From Silene latifolia (Eukaryota; Streptophyta; Magnoliopsida; Caryophyllales; Caryophyllaceae), in contig NC_133534.1 of assembly GCF_048544455.1 (NCBI RefSeq), positions 33,976,217-34,040,216 on the forward strand: DNA of 64,000 nt, written 5' to 3'. Below the pieces are notes generated by a model. That model was not told where the DNA came from, did no database searches, and worked only from the letters and a program-made list of their open reading frames with translations. Within the stretch, counting starts at the first letter, position 1, and every line of letters starts with the position of its first letter. The translations under genes were made by a program, and so were the position numbers. Shown one piece after another: positions 23,075-35,461 of this stretch.

Positions 23075-23351
23075 GGATTGTACATCAGATGTACTACCTC
23101 ACACTTACTGAGTTTTTGTATATTTTTTTTAGTTTATTATAAATTACATTTTAGTTTTATGACGTCAAAAATCAAAATTTTCTGAGCTTATATGTACCTG
23201 TTTTGAGTTATAACTTTTTGAGATTAATGTTTAAGTAAATAAACTTAAAAACTTTATAATAAAACTCAAAATTTTTAAATTAAAACTCAAAAACTTTATC
23301 TTAATGCTCAAAAATTATATTATCTGATGTACTACATCAGATGTATAATCC
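23075..23351. mobile_element. Small MITE with TIR ggattNtacatc
   Basis: The left end reads ggattgtacatcagatgtac and the reverse complement of the right end reads ggattatacatctgatgtag. The interior is A/T-rich with repeated aaaactttat phrases. About 277 bp, no coding capacity. Superfamily not assigned. Confidence 0.65.
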
Positions 23352-24074
23352 ACTTACTGGTGTATTGTAACGTGGTGTGCCAAAGTGCATCTAAAAATTA
23401 AATATATTTTCAACACACAACTATTAGAATTTCAACTCGTTTAGTGTGCAGTATTTAGAAAAGGGTAAGAGAATAAAAGTAATCATTCCCTTCACCTATA
23501 TATTACCCCTTACCTAACCCCAAAACTCTTCTTCATCCATTTGTCCACTCTCAAAAGATAACTCCACTGGCGCAAATGGCCTCGTGTCAGTGACATTCGC
23601 AGCCCACCCTCGGTGGTGCTCCCACATGATGTGGTGAGGTCGTGAAAATTAGCGGTTCATAGAGTTTATACGTAGTAATAGCCTACAAGGATGACGAACT
23701 AACATGTACTCCGTATAATTTATAGATACCCTATAAAATTTAGGAATGTAAATATGAAGGCAGGTGGAAAGACCAAAAAAAAATGCAAATACAAAGGGAA
23801 ATAGAACGACAAATTAAAAAAAGGTACTGTTAAAAGTAATACAGGTAAATGGGGGTAAATAAAATAATGGTTTTGTACTAATCTAAAAAAAAATGGAAGT
23901 TAGCAACAAAGTGATAGTGTTTCACAAACCGTAATAAAAGATTTGGTCACTTAGTTATATGCATATCTTAGTAACGTTAGATGATGCTTTAAAATAATAA
24001 CTTTCGCAACTCTTAGATTGAAATGTAAAACTTGGAATCTGGAGTGATAACCAATGCTAACAATCTAAAATAGT

Positions 24075-24103
24075 CCTGTGATTTTCACGGGAATAGGAAC
24101 TAG
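24075..24103 (+). mobile_element. Helitron 3' terminus B
   Basis: The hairpin cctgtgattttcacggg (one mismatch) is followed by aataggaa and CTAG, then T. It has the same layout as termini A, C, D and E and seems to be of the same family. The 5' end was not identified. Confidence 0.75.
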
Positions 24104-24169
24104 TTGAAGATTAAAACACTTGTTTATTAACATTTATCCATAAAATATTGTTAATTAATGATTTTAGTA

Positions 24170-24427
24170 CTCCCTCCATACCACACCAATGGTAACATTG
24201 ACTTTTTCACACTTGTCGAGACACGTTTTGCAACGTGAATATCTTTAGTTACACATTATTAAAAATTATAAAAAAATGATATTCTTATAGCATTCATGAC
24301 GATAAATCAAACAAGATCTCACATGACTATATTTTGTCTTATAGATTAAGAATAATATCAAATATTCCCTACGACAATAAATAGTGCCAAGATTCTCAAT
24401 GTTACCATTGGTGTGGTATGGAGGGAG
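24170..24427. mobile_element. Stowaway-type MITE (258 bp)
   Basis: Terminal inverted repeats of about 30 bp begin ctccctccataccacaccaa on both ends, and the element is flanked by TA on each side (24168-24169 and 24428-24429). CTCCCTCC termini with a TA target duplication are the hallmark of plant Stowaway (Tc1/mariner-derived) MITEs. Confidence 0.92.
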
Positions 24428-24740
24428 TATCATTGTATGAACATGTTTTTAGAACTTGTGCGATTTTAGGTTTTACGATGTCATCTTATAAAAATATATA
24501 TTAATATTTTTACTATGGAATTGCATTGTAGGATCGTAAAATCGTAGGATCGTATTATAATCCTATCTCTATAAATTTTCAAAAGAATAGAATTGTAAGA
24601 TTGTACAACCACGACAGAAATATAAAATCGTCTGGGACCGATCAAGCATTTTGGTGCATAAAATTGTGGAATCGTACGATCGAATTAAGATTCTGATAAA
24701 AAATGTGCACTATGCAATATGCATTTTACTCAATGCAATT

Positions 24741-25398
24741 AGGGTCAAGCAAAAAGTCTGATTATCCGAACCGATTGATATCCAGACCGATTCGATCAGT
24801 TAAGTTCGGATCAGATATCCGATTTGAAATCTTTGGTTTGTGGATCGGGTATGGATATTAGAATTATAATATTTGGATATTTAATCCGATCCTAAACTAT
24901 ATTTTTTCTTATCATTTATTACCAATTTTTATTTAATGAGTATTGTAATCTTTATGTTTGGGTTGTGTGAAACCCCCGACGTTACAGTATTGGATTATTA
25001 ATTTTAATTCATTCCCATTTCTTTTCATTCTTTTTAAACTTCTAGCGTTATTTTAAGTATAATTTTGAGAAAAATACAGTTTTATATGATACAACAATTT
25101 AACAAAAGTTTTAAATATAAGAAAAATATGTATGCGGTACTTAAATTTTATGTCGATATCATTGAAGTAAGAATACAAAAGAAAATCATCACGTAAGACC
25201 ATGAATATTATCGTTTTTAAACTTAATTTTTAAGCAAATTTCAAAATATGGATATTCGCATCCGATCCGATTATTTTTGAATGTCCAAAACGTTTGGTTT
25301 GAATATGAATGTTTGACTTCAATAATTTCTAAATGGATATCCGATCCGAATTAGCACTATGGATCAGATATGCGAACCTTGCTCGGCCCGCAGTCCCT
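24741..25398. mobile_element. hAT-like MITE candidate with ggatatccgatccg motifs
   Basis: The left end reads agggtcaagcaaaaagtc, then gattatccgaacc. The reverse complement of the right end reads agggactgcgggccgagcaa, then ggttcgcatatctgatcc. The inner parts are rich in ggatatccgatccg-like phrases in both orientations. The termini resemble TAGGG-ended hAT MITEs, but the target duplication is not clear. It ends about 20 bp before the E2F-type site of MCM10. Confidence 0.45.
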
Positions 25399-25417
25399 AA
25401 TTACGGATCGTTTCAAA

Positions 25418-25426
25418 TTTGGCGCC
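25418..25426. promoter_or_regulatory. E2F-type site upstream of MCM10
   Basis: The string TTTGGCGCC matches the plant E2F consensus TTTSSCGS and lies about 137 bp before the MCM10 start codon. DNA replication licensing genes in plants and animals are commonly E2F targets at the G1/S transition, so S-phase expression is a reasonable inference. Position and context make a chance match less likely, but binding is untested. Confidence 0.65.
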
Positions 25427-25562
25427 AGATTTGGAGCATCCTTCAATCTCCCTCGCAACTTCGCAAGGTATAAACTCTAAACTCTAAAAGCGAAAAGTAT
25501 TTGTTCAACCTGCCTACTTCAATCAAATCTACCATTTTCGTTGTTAGAAAATCAAACACACC

Positions 25563-28500
25563 ATGTCAACTGATCATCAAGATGACCTCGATCTTCTTCT
25601 TTCTCTTCAAGACCGCGTTCTCGAAACCCCTCCTTCTTCTCCTTCTTCTCGCCCCGTCTCCTTAGGTATTCATTTACGCAATTCGTTCCTTCAGATCTGA
25701 CATTTTTTTTAAATTACTTCCTAATTGGTGAAATTGTTTCATTCCTGTTGTGGGTTATAAATTTGAAGTGTTTTTGTATTTTTTTTTCCATTGAGGCATT
25801 TGGTCGAACACCTGATGTGCTTACGTGTTACGGTCTTATTTTCACCTTTTTGATATGGGTGTGGCTAAATTGAGCTCATTTTTTTTGTAGATTATCAATC
25901 GGATGATGACGAACGTAGGCGGCCAAGTGGAAATGTTGATTTGTCTGATTTTAGGTCGGCTGTTGAGGACTGTATGGATTATGATGTTGAGACTGCTACC
26001 AAAGCTCTCAAATCTAATCATTCAAAGAATACAAAAGGCCTTGATTTGGAGAAGTTTTCGGGTTTGCGAATTCGGTATGTGTCTATCAAAATGTTATTCA
26101 AGACTACCCTTTGAATATTTTGTGGCTTTGTTTAGATTGTTAAATGACACTGATAACAAGACCGTTGGTTATGCTTTGTTTCTTCGAGGATTGCAGCAAC
26201 CAAGTATTATCATCGACGGAGTTGAGCAATCAGTTTTCAGATATCCGCTTTGTTCGACTTTCCGCTATAAAGTAACCCCCCTTGACCTAAAGGCTACTTA
26301 TTCCTAAGTACCTTTGTTTTTTTATAGCTGTGAATATCTAGCTCGACATCTGTGTTTTTTAATGTTTGTGCATATAGGAATTTGATAAAAGGCGACACTT
26401 TGTCCGGATGTTGGGCAACCATTGGTGTTTTGACCGAAAAGGGTAGTCCTAAAATGAGCTCTACTGGTAAGAGTTACTGCATATGGAAGATCGGGTGTTT
26501 GGATGGGGAGAGCATATCCGTTTTCTTGTTTGGTGATGCTTACAAGACTCACAGCAAAGAGCCAGCTTCAACTGCTTTTGCCTTCTTCAATGCAACTGTT
26601 CGCAAAGATACTTCGGTAGTAGCTGTCATTAGCTATTGAGTTGCTTCAATGAAACTAATGGCTATATTATTTTGAACATTGTTTTAATTCCTCACTTTGG
26701 TTGCAGGGTCCTGGTTTCCAACTGAGTGTTTTTAATGCAAATCAAATCTTGAAGGTTGGCACTTCTGTTGATTATGGTGTATGCAAAGGACGGAGGAAAG
26801 ATGGTATGCCTTGTACGATGGTTGTCAACAAGTATGTCGTCTCTAACCCTACTACTGCTGCATAAACTACTGGTGCATTTGTGTGCACCTTATTCTTTTT
26901 TTTTTTTTTTTTGGGGCATCCTCTATAGAGTCAAATGTTTCTGAAACTGATTTTGACTTAAAGGCAGGGTGATCCACAGTTTATGCTACAGAAGCTATAT
27001 CGGATTTTGCACAGAGTACTTTTTAGATTCACCTGCTATAGTTAGGACCTTTATTGTTTCACTTTACATTGATTGTAGACATATCAAAGATGTCTTAGCC
27101 TAGTGGTTAAGATGGAGGTATAGTGGACATTAGGTCCTAGGTTCAAATCCCCCTTCCCCCATATATTGTAATGCGCTTGTGGCTCATCCCCTATCTACTA
27201 AATGAATTGGTGAACTCAAAAATTTTCCCTCCAAAAAGCATCTTTTTAATTAAAGAAGTTATTGATAATTTAATTGTATTCACTAAATAAATAAATTTAT
27301 AATTTTAATGTATTTCATTATATAATTATTTTCATTAAAATGACTCTTTTCATCAAATTTTATAATTTTCAATAAACGCTAAACTATAGTATTTAATTAA
27401 AGTATAAATAATTTATAACTATAAACTATTAAATCATTTATTGATATTATTATTTAAGAATAGCTTGACTCATACTATTCATACTATGTATAAACAAAAC
27501 TATAAATCGTTTTGATTACTTTCATAAAAAAAAAATTGAGAGAATTTATAAATTGGAATCATTAGCATTGTGGTATAAAAAAATACATTTCAACACATTA
27601 CTTAATTCTCTTGGATTAATTTTAGTTTAATTTTTTTTGTACTCGAAACAAAATACAATAACGAGAAAAATGAACATTTAATGAGATACCACTAATATTT
27701 TACAGTTCAATTTTACTCAGTTTTCTTGAATAATGTTACAGTTCAATTTTTTTTACTCATATTAAAATATAATGACGTGAAATCTGAAAAAAAATTAGTG
27801 AGGTGTTAATTTAGTATGATTAAGTAATACAAAAATAAAAACTCTATAAATATCGAGCATTCATTGCACGGGATCTAAACTAGTTTGACACCAAACAAAA
27901 AACATTGATTGTAGACATTGAGCATTAGATTTGGTTAATTTTCTTTTTTCCTATTAATGAAAATGTCTAGCACCGGACTTTTCAGATGGACCTAGAGATA
28001 TATTCCCTCCATTTCACTTTTATTATCCTGTTTTCTATTTTGGGCAAGATTTAAGGAATAGTGGTAAAATAGCAACCATACCTCTTGAATTAATGAGAAT
28101 GTGAACAATGTCATTTTGATGGAGGGATTGGTAATTAGGGACAATATTGGTAGCTTACTCATTAGCCATACTATATTTAGAAAGGAGACAATTAATTTGG
28201 GATAAATTATGGGAGTAGAGGGAACAATAAAAATGGAATGGATGGGGGTATGATTCGTTTAGCTTTGTTAGATCATCTTCTATGCCATTATCCTAGTGCC
28301 ATTATGGCTCCCATCTGACTTTCGGTTTTGTTATTGAATGGGAAAGTTTGTTTATGCTGGACCCCCCTTACTCTGCTTGGTTGGGAATTTGGGATCCTCT
28401 AATTAGGCATTCGGATAATGATATTGAGGTTTATTCTTTTACTAGTTTTAAAAAAAAGTGCGCTCGGAATGCTCTTAAGCACAAGACTGAGTGAGGCACT

Positions 28501-31284
28501 AGCCAAAATGCTTTGGGACGTCTTTTACATTAAGCGAAACTAGTGAGGTGCATGACTAATACTCCCTCCGTCCCGGTCATTTGTTGTCCTTTTCCATATT
28601 GGGGTGTCTCAACTCTCAATCATTTGTTGTCCTTTCTATTTTAGGAATGAACTTGATGAGTAATTTGATCATTTTCATTCAATTTGTTCCACTTGTCATT
28701 TAGTTATTGGATATTTCCTCTTTCCTTGGTCTTTGTGCCAAAACCAAAGGACAACAATTGACCGGGACGGAGGGAGTACAATATTCATATTTTTCCTTCT
28801 AGTTTCTTAGAAAAAAAAATATTTTCCAACTACTCCCTTCAGTTTTACCCATACTATTTTTGTTTGTTAAGATTCCAACTCTCTTTAAGATCCAAAAGGA
28901 GGTATTATAGCACAAAATTTTATTTTCAAAAATTATGCCTTATGTATATGAAGTGCGTGCCTTCACCGCTGTTTACACCTCGTCACCACGGGCTCTCACC
29001 GCCTTGGTTGATATACATCTCACGACGTTGATTTATTAAAACTGAGCGCTCTTCAAGCTATTTAAACTGAGCTCTTCAAGTTGTGTTTAAAGATGGAATT
29101 TTTATCTGTATATACTTCTACCTTTTGATGGCTGGTATACAACTCATGACGTTGATTTATGTCATGTCTTCTTACCTTATAGTCAGTCTATGACATGAGG
29201 TCTTATATAGCTGGGTTAATGTAGGATTACTTGGAAATGAATCATGTAATCATTCCTTAAAAAGTGGAGAAAATATACCATTCTCCTTACTGCATTTGTT
29301 TTAGCTACATTGACATGTCTATAGGTTTATATTTCCATGTCATATTAAGCTTCTAGAGTATTTTCTGAGTTGCAGTATTTTCATCCTGAACCTTTGATAC
29401 AGACATAATTAAATAGATACTTCAACTTCTAGGAAAGCCTAGTCATTTTATATCCTACCTTTGACCCCTAAGGGGCTAAGTCATATCGTTCACGATTGAT
29501 TTGACACTAGCTGAAATATCAGGTTGATGGGATTGTGAAACAATACGGTTGTATGCTATGAGCTCGTCAAACAAGTCCTTTGTGAACCCTAGTATTAGTG
29601 CATTTGTTCTGTTTTTTTTTTTGCTCACTGATGCTTTTAATTAACCATTTGTCACTATGGATACTTGTTTACCTCTGTAGTTTCTGTTTTTCAGGCGTCT
29701 TGGGATATACTGCAGCTACCATAGAGTGGTAAGTGTACACAGTTAATGTAGCCTTAAAACAATCTATAAGTTGAGACTTCAACTCTAAAGTTCTAATATT
29801 GATACAACCCCCGCAGAAAACATCAGAAAAGTACACGGCCACGCGTGGCGAGCTGAAAGGCGGGTGAGTGTTTTTTAACATGTTGAATAATGAATTATTG
29901 ATTATGCTAAGTTTGATTAATAACTAAAAGCGTCATTTATACCCTTACTCCGCCACATGCTGGAGCCATTGAAGCATTGAGCGTAAAGTAGTTGCAATAT
30001 TATTTTATAGACTTACTTTTACCCCTCATTTTCCAGGAACCTCAGAACAGCATTTAGAAATCCATACCAGCCATACCAACCAGAAGGAATTTACATGGTT
30101 GATCGTATGGCTGATCGAGCAAACAATATAAAGGGTAAAAAGCCTACAAAGGTGCTGTCTGTTGATGGACTAAAGAAGGCTTTAAGGTATCGAAGTTGAC
30201 CTAATTGTGCATTTACTTGTATCATTTCCTGTTCGGGTTCAATCTTTAATTTAGTTTAATTGGCTTGATGAACTGTGTGATCATACAACTTCCTATTTAT
30301 TTCACCATATCGTTTAATTAGATAATAAGCAACAAAAGACGACATTTTAAGCAGTTTAGTAATAAGAACAGTATACAGACACAGTGCCTGAAAAGGCTCT
30401 TGTTTGCGCTGAGGTCGAGTGGTTGGATGTATGCAACCTTACTCCTGTGTCCATTCCAATGAGGCTGTTTTTGATGACCCATAATGGAAATTGTGTTGTT
30501 GCAAATTGTATCGACCAAATGCTACTGTAGAACACCAGAAATGCCAACAGTTTAGTGAACCTTTCTTTTAAATCCGCAAATCTATCATCATGAAACCCAA
30601 TTTACAGTTTAGAGTACATTTCTTCTTTCTAAACAGCAATGCAGGAAAGGTGACATCAAATGCACATTCTCAAGGAATCAGATTTCTCAACGAAATCACA
30701 GGTTTGGAAGTTTTTCAGTCTTATGGAGTCTGCAAGTTAAATTCTTTCAATAGTAACACTTTAACGCTTCCTTGTTTCTTAGCATGAGTGCTGGGACAGC
30801 GTTAGTTTCTTTCAATAGTAACACTTTAACGCCTATAATTCCTTGTTTTACAGTCAGCATGAGTGCTGGGACAGCGAAGAAGGAATGTATCCAGAAAAGT
30901 GCGGTGAAGAGTGACTCATTGAAGAGGTAGTGAATAAACACAAATTTATATTCCATATGAGACGGTCTTATATGTGAGATCAACCCATTAATCATATAAT
31001 TAAGTTATGTGTGCGAAAGTGTTGGGGTTGGTCTCATATATGAGAACCGTATCTTACATGACTCACTGCCTAGTTAAATTTGATTTATTTTTGGATCCTT
31101 TCTCTTTAGATCGCACTCACAAGCAAAGCCGTCCTCATCCATATCAAAAACAAGCACATTACCAGATTCTAAAAGAGTAAGAGTAGAACCAAGGCAAGTT
31201 AAATCTCAAAAAGCAGAGCAAACTTCAAAGAAGATAATTGAGTTAGATGATGTAAGCTCCGATGATGATATTTTATTCTTGTAA
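25563..31284 (+). CDS. MCM10: MCM10 DNA replication initiation factor
   Basis: Mcm10 binds DNA and the CMG helicase and helps activate replication origins and load polymerase alpha. Eleven exons join in frame with GT-AG introns: 25563-25665, 25891-26074, 26197-26271, 26378-26615, 26707-26831, 29695-29728, 29817-29863, 30037-30186, 30637-30701, 30854-30926, 31110-31284. The total is 1269 nt, or 422 aa, close to plant MCM10 length. The N-terminus is acidic (QDDLDLLLSLQ). The OB-fold lies around residues 100-215 (DIRFVRLSAIK, DTLSGCWATIGVLTEKG). The zinc finger has C226, C236, C248 and H251 (VCKGRRKDGMPC, IYCSYH), followed by TRGELKGGNLRTAFRNP. The C-terminal 170 residues are basic and end in an acidic SSDDDILFL. 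Intron 5 is 2.86 kb and full of transposons. A local duplication around 30786-30870 repeats the start of exon 10, giving a second possible acceptor region. Confidence 0.95.
27083..27901 (+). mobile_element. tRNA-derived SINE, interrupted by a Helitron, with 17-bp target duplication
   Basis: The SINE head has RNA polymerase III promoter boxes: box A-like tagcctagtggttaag and box B-like ggttcaaatcc. The whole insertion is flanked by a perfect 17-bp duplication, acattgattgtagacat, at 27066-27082 and 27902-27918, and ends in an A-rich tail (accaaacaaaaa). The middle (from somewhere after about 27230 to 27883) is AT-rich and ends in a Helitron 3' terminus, so a Helitron has landed inside the SINE. 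Both lie in MCM10 intron 5. Confidence 0.85.
27867..27883 (+). mobile_element. Helitron 3' terminus C (inside the SINE)
   Basis: The end reads attgcacgggatctaaa then CTAG, followed by T. The right arm of the hairpin (gcacggg) matches terminus A but the left arm is decayed. Position inside a SINE with intact target duplication supports a real insertion. Confidence 0.65.
28003..28248. mobile_element. Stowaway-like MITE in MCM10 intron 5
   Basis: The left end reads ttccctccatttcactttta and the reverse complement of the right end reads cccccatccattccattttt. TA dinucleotides flank both ends. The TIRs are diverged, so this is an older copy than the one at 28562. Confidence 0.75.
28562..28776. mobile_element. 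Stowaway MITE (215 bp) in MCM10 intron 5
   Basis: The termini read ctccctccgtcccggtca on the left and, as reverse complement, ctccctccgtcccggtcaat on the right, flanked by TA on both sides. These are classic Stowaway ends, well preserved. Confidence 0.93.
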
Positions 31285-32469
31285 CAAAATTGTAACTCAC
31301 GCAAGGTTGGAGGTGCATACATATGGCCTCCTTATCTCACTATTTGACGATAGGAGCCTTTGTGACCGAGTTAAGTGTTATTGTAACAAAGTCATAACTT
31401 AGAAACCCTTGAATTCATGTAGTTTATGGACATTCATATTGGTACCTTTGATTTGCACATTAGGTGATTAGGTTATCATTTATTTAACAATAAAGTATTT
31501 ACCTATTTGGCTTGTTCTTTTGGGCTGAATGAAGCTGAACTGAATTGAAATGAGTTGAAGTAAGTCGAACTGAATTGAAATTTGCTGAGATAAATAGAGC
31601 TGAAATAAGCTAAGTTGAGCTGAACTGAAGTGAGCTAAACTGAATTGGAGTGGGCTTAAGTGAGCTAAATGAAAGCTGAAATTAAGTCGAAAAGAATACT
31701 CGGTAGTATGATTAATTGGTTACAATCATTCCTTTAATAGTAGCTGGTAACATACAAATTTAAAATAAAATGTAGTTTACCTAAATCTTGAATACTAGTG
31801 TAACGTAAGAGTGCAGCAGAGGTTAAAATATGTACTCGTAACTGCCAATGCCATCAATTAATCTACTTCTTGTGTTGCTTTCATTAAACGGCATATGATG
31901 GAACACGAGGAATTACAAGTACTACTACGTGGATTTTAATGTTACGAGTTTATTGATCATTTTGATGATCTTTCCTCGTTTCTTTTTGGTTCAATTAAAA
32001 GTATTTATGTTATGGATGAGAATCGAGCCTTTAATTTCATGGTTAGAATAAAGAGCTCTTATTACTTAAAGCTAACTCTTGTTCTCTCCTCATTTGGCTT
32101 TTTTTTTTTTTTTTTTTGAATGTGCTCTAAGGACATAGGTAAAAAAAAACCGTTTTCAAATTATCCGTTTAGTTTTTTACCTCTAAAATCTTACTTTTTT
32201 TTCTTCAAAACTACATACATTTTTTTAGTATCTAATTCAAAGTTGCTTCAAAACCTCACTTATAGTCACAATAGGACATTTGTTTTACAAATATTCATCA
32301 TGAAAGATCTTTACTTTACTAAGAGCTGATTTTTATACGAGAGAAATGATTCACGATTGATGCTTAAAAAAATACTTTGTATCGTTTTTCTAGTAAAAAT
32401 GACCTGCGGTAGAAAATTTGAATGAATTGTTCTTATAAAGTCAAGAACTTTAAAAATATAACTAACAAA
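31285..32469. other. MCM10 3' flank with purine-rich minisatellite
   Basis: The first 200-300 bases should hold the MCM10 3' UTR. From about 31525 to 31690 a minisatellite of phrases such as gctgaactgaattgaaatga and gagctgaactgaagtg repeats about eight times. A poly(T) tract lies at 32100-32117. No gene is seen. Confidence 0.6.
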
Positions 32470-32487
32470 TATTCTTTCTGTTCCAGT

Positions 32488-35217
32488 CAGGGGCGGAGGG
32501 AGGGGGTGGGCTATATGGGCTATAGCCCTACACGATTTCTGGTTAAATAATTTTTACTCTTAAATATAACAATGTCAAAAATGTAGCAAAGTTGATCACT
32601 GGCTCACTATATAAAAGTTCAAGGTTGGATGAATAAATTGGAGGTTTTGGGTTCAAACCTTCTACCCATCATTCTTTTACATTTATGTGCATTTTTAACT
32701 TACCTTAAATATTTTTTTTTTTAAGGAAACTTACCTTAAATATTAACACCCTTAAATAAATATAAAATTTATTTGTGGGCATTTTTAACTAATATTAGTA
32801 GGGTGTTTTAAGGTTCAAACTAGGTTTGTGACCCGTGAAATTCAGGGGTTTATCTGTTTTAATTTTGTTATTTTTATCTTTTTATTTATACTTGTCTGAG
32901 CAATTAGTTGATCCATTTAAAAAATATAGTCTTGGAATACATAAAAGTTAGTCGGTTAGTGTCTTATTTCTTTGACAACTTTGGTTTATTTTCAAAACTA
33001 TATATTGTACTTTAGTTGTTTATTTTGATTAATATTCTAATAACATGTGGTTTTAAAAAAAATAATTACCTTTAAAAAGTCCTGTAATTCATGATAAATG
33101 CTTAAGATTACCTTTTGATTTAGATTGTATAGATTATGTACTAAATTTTCTATGTGAAAGTTTGAATGTCCCTTTGTCATGTAGACCAATAAAGTTAGTA
33201 CGTGAAGACGAAAGAGTTAATTAATCCATAATATTAAATTATTGATCCTTTTTTTCCTTTTTTTATTTGAGAATAATAAATCTCGAAATGTAAGGAGTTA
33301 AGAAGATATAGAATTAAAGGACTTTTTATCTTCTCAATCTTTTAATTCTCATAAATCATATTTTTTAATAGTAGCATAATTATGAAGTTTAATAAATGAT
33401 AATCTTAATATATCGTTTATATCAATTTATCAAAAATCCTAAATTTTAAAATTTTGCATAAAAGATAAAATGAGTTAAATGGTAGACTACTACAAATCTC
33501 ATTGCAATCTCATTTGTGTTATAAGACATACACACAAGATATTATGACATGTATGCATAAGTATTAGACAATAATTTACATTTAGCTATTATCAATACCA
33601 AAAGAGTTTTTTTTGTCCAACTTGTTAATAAGATTGAGATCCTCGCAACTCCAATTTCATTCTATGAGAGCTATTTTTCAAATAAATGATGAATAAAAAA
33701 ATAACACATACCCAAATAAAACATATAGTTGAAAGTTTCTGAAATAATAAAAAAAAAATTATGAACCTAAAAACAATTACTCATTTACATTCATGTTGTT
33801 AATCTTGTAGTTAGTTTATAACATAGTATTGAGTGTAATGGGGGGAGTATTTGTTTAAGCAATTATAGTATTTCTCTTCCTCATATAGTCTTCTTTCTCC
33901 AATTAACTATCCATAAAAAAATCCATTGAGTGATTAATAACAAATAAAATGGTGGAATTTGATTTATGTAATATTAACATTATCGTTATTAATTTAAGTT
34001 TTCTCTTAAATAAGGTAAGAAATAGGCATTGAATTATAAATATATAAGTATATTTACCTTTGAATAGTTCAACTCCACAAATCTTGATAGTCTCTAAATG
34101 AAAACAAAATTACATATATATTAGGGTTAAAAATGTGAAGATTACTTCAAACCAATCAAACTTAAAAATAAATAAATAAATTATTAATTTAAAAACCTTA
34201 ACACACTTGCCTTGATGTTGATATAATGATAAGAAAGATTATTAACACGTACATACAATTCTTTTGGCAATAGGGGTAAAAACAATTTTGGCTCACAAAT
34301 TTTGCCTTCCATAAAACATTTATATAGCCAAATGAGGATTCATTTTATGACATTTAGACTTTTTTTTTTACTATTATCAAAGTTAATATATACATAAATA
34401 TGTAGAAAAGTTTCATGACTTTTGAGTATTCGTTTTCATTATTAGCATATTTATTGTAGACATAAATATAGAGTAAATAGAAAGAAATGTAAAAGGTTTT
34501 TATTTTTTTATTTACAAAATTCACATTACATGAGTATTGTTTAGGGAGTTATCTTACGGAACTAAAAGAGGTGGATATTTTGCCTTGCCTTTTATTTATA
34601 AATTATATCTGTAGATTTATTTATTTATCAAATTTAACAAAATTGAGCAAGTTTATTTCAATAATATTTAAGAGAGAGTTGCACATATAAACAATTTAAA
34701 ATTAGAGTGATGTAAATTTTTAATTTTTTGTTTAACCTATTCTAGTTTTAAAAATTAAAATATTTATGTTTAATGTTAAGTATGTTATTATTTGCTCTTA
34801 ATATTTATAAATTATTTATTATTTTATAAATGGTGTATAATTATGTGATATTTATTTGTTGATTAAAATATTCTAACAATAAATGTAAAAAATTTAAATT
34901 TAGTATGAATTTATTTTTAATGGTTGTTTAATTTATCTAAAAATTAAAAAAGTCAAAGTTAATGTTCGTTATGCTATTTACATTTAATGGTTCAATTTTT
35001 TTTCTATTTAAATAAGAAATAATGACGTGGCTTTCTATAATTGGTGACGTGGAATTTTGGTTATGCAATGTGGCATTTAGTAGCGCTAGGTGGTATTGTC
35101 TACGTGACTTTTAAGGTTTACCCATTTAATAATATTTATAGATTTATTATGTTTTAGACTTAATTGCAACCGTATTTCAATAGCCCTACATGTATTTAAT
35201 TCTTGGCTTCGCCCCTG
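32488..35217. mobile_element. hAT-type element with CAGGGGCG termini (non-autonomous, decayed)
   Basis: The left end reads caggggcggagggaggg with gggctatagccct just inside. The reverse complement of the right end reads caggggcgaagccaag with tagggctattg just inside. The 8-bp flanks gttccagt (32480-32487) and gtttcggt (35218-35225) match at six of eight positions, as expected for an aged hAT target duplication. The 2.7-kb interior is AT-rich with no transposase frame and includes at least one Helitron end. Confidence 0.75.
32820..32848 (-). mobile_element. Helitron 3' terminus E (minus strand, inside the hAT-type element)
   Basis: On the minus strand a hairpin, cccctgaatttcacggg, is followed by tcacaaac and CTAG, then T. 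The Helitron body extends to the right; its 5' end was not found. Confidence 0.65.
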
Positions 35218-35434
35218 GTTTCGGTGAATAATTTACATTTACCGGGACGGAGGAAGTTTGAATAATGAGTTCTCGAATTTCACTGATGGACTACTAACTA
35301 CAAGTCCTAACCCAAGACTTTGATGGTCTAAATTCTCTCCAAAAATGTTATACGAAGTACTAAATTATCTTATTTATAAAACTAATTTTATTAATTCCGT
35401 AACTAATTAGGAGTAACGAAATTTCTTTGGAATG

Positions 35435-35461
35435 TGTTACTGTAGAATGCAGACTGCATTT
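35435..35461 (+). repeat. Left half of a segment also present in ROP intron 1
   Basis: The phrase ttactgtagaatgcag (with agactgc after it) recurs at about 44060 in intron 1 of the ROP gene. The right half of the same segment continues at 42025 after the Copia element, showing that the Copia element inserted into this copy. Confidence 0.75.

Larger units (their letters stand above)
32472..35256. mobile_element. Stowaway-like MITE split by a hAT-type insertion
   Basis: The short left piece (ttctttctgttccagt, 32472-32487) and the right piece (ggtgaataatttacatttac then cgggacggaggaag, 35218-35256) look like the two ends of one diverged Stowaway (its termini normally read ctccctccgtcccggt). The hAT-type element sits between them. 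A TA precedes the left piece. Confidence 0.5.

Noticed and set aside
27089-27160. Possible tRNA gene (box A and box B present)
   Set aside because: No cloverleaf can be drawn; it is the head of a SINE with its own target duplication.
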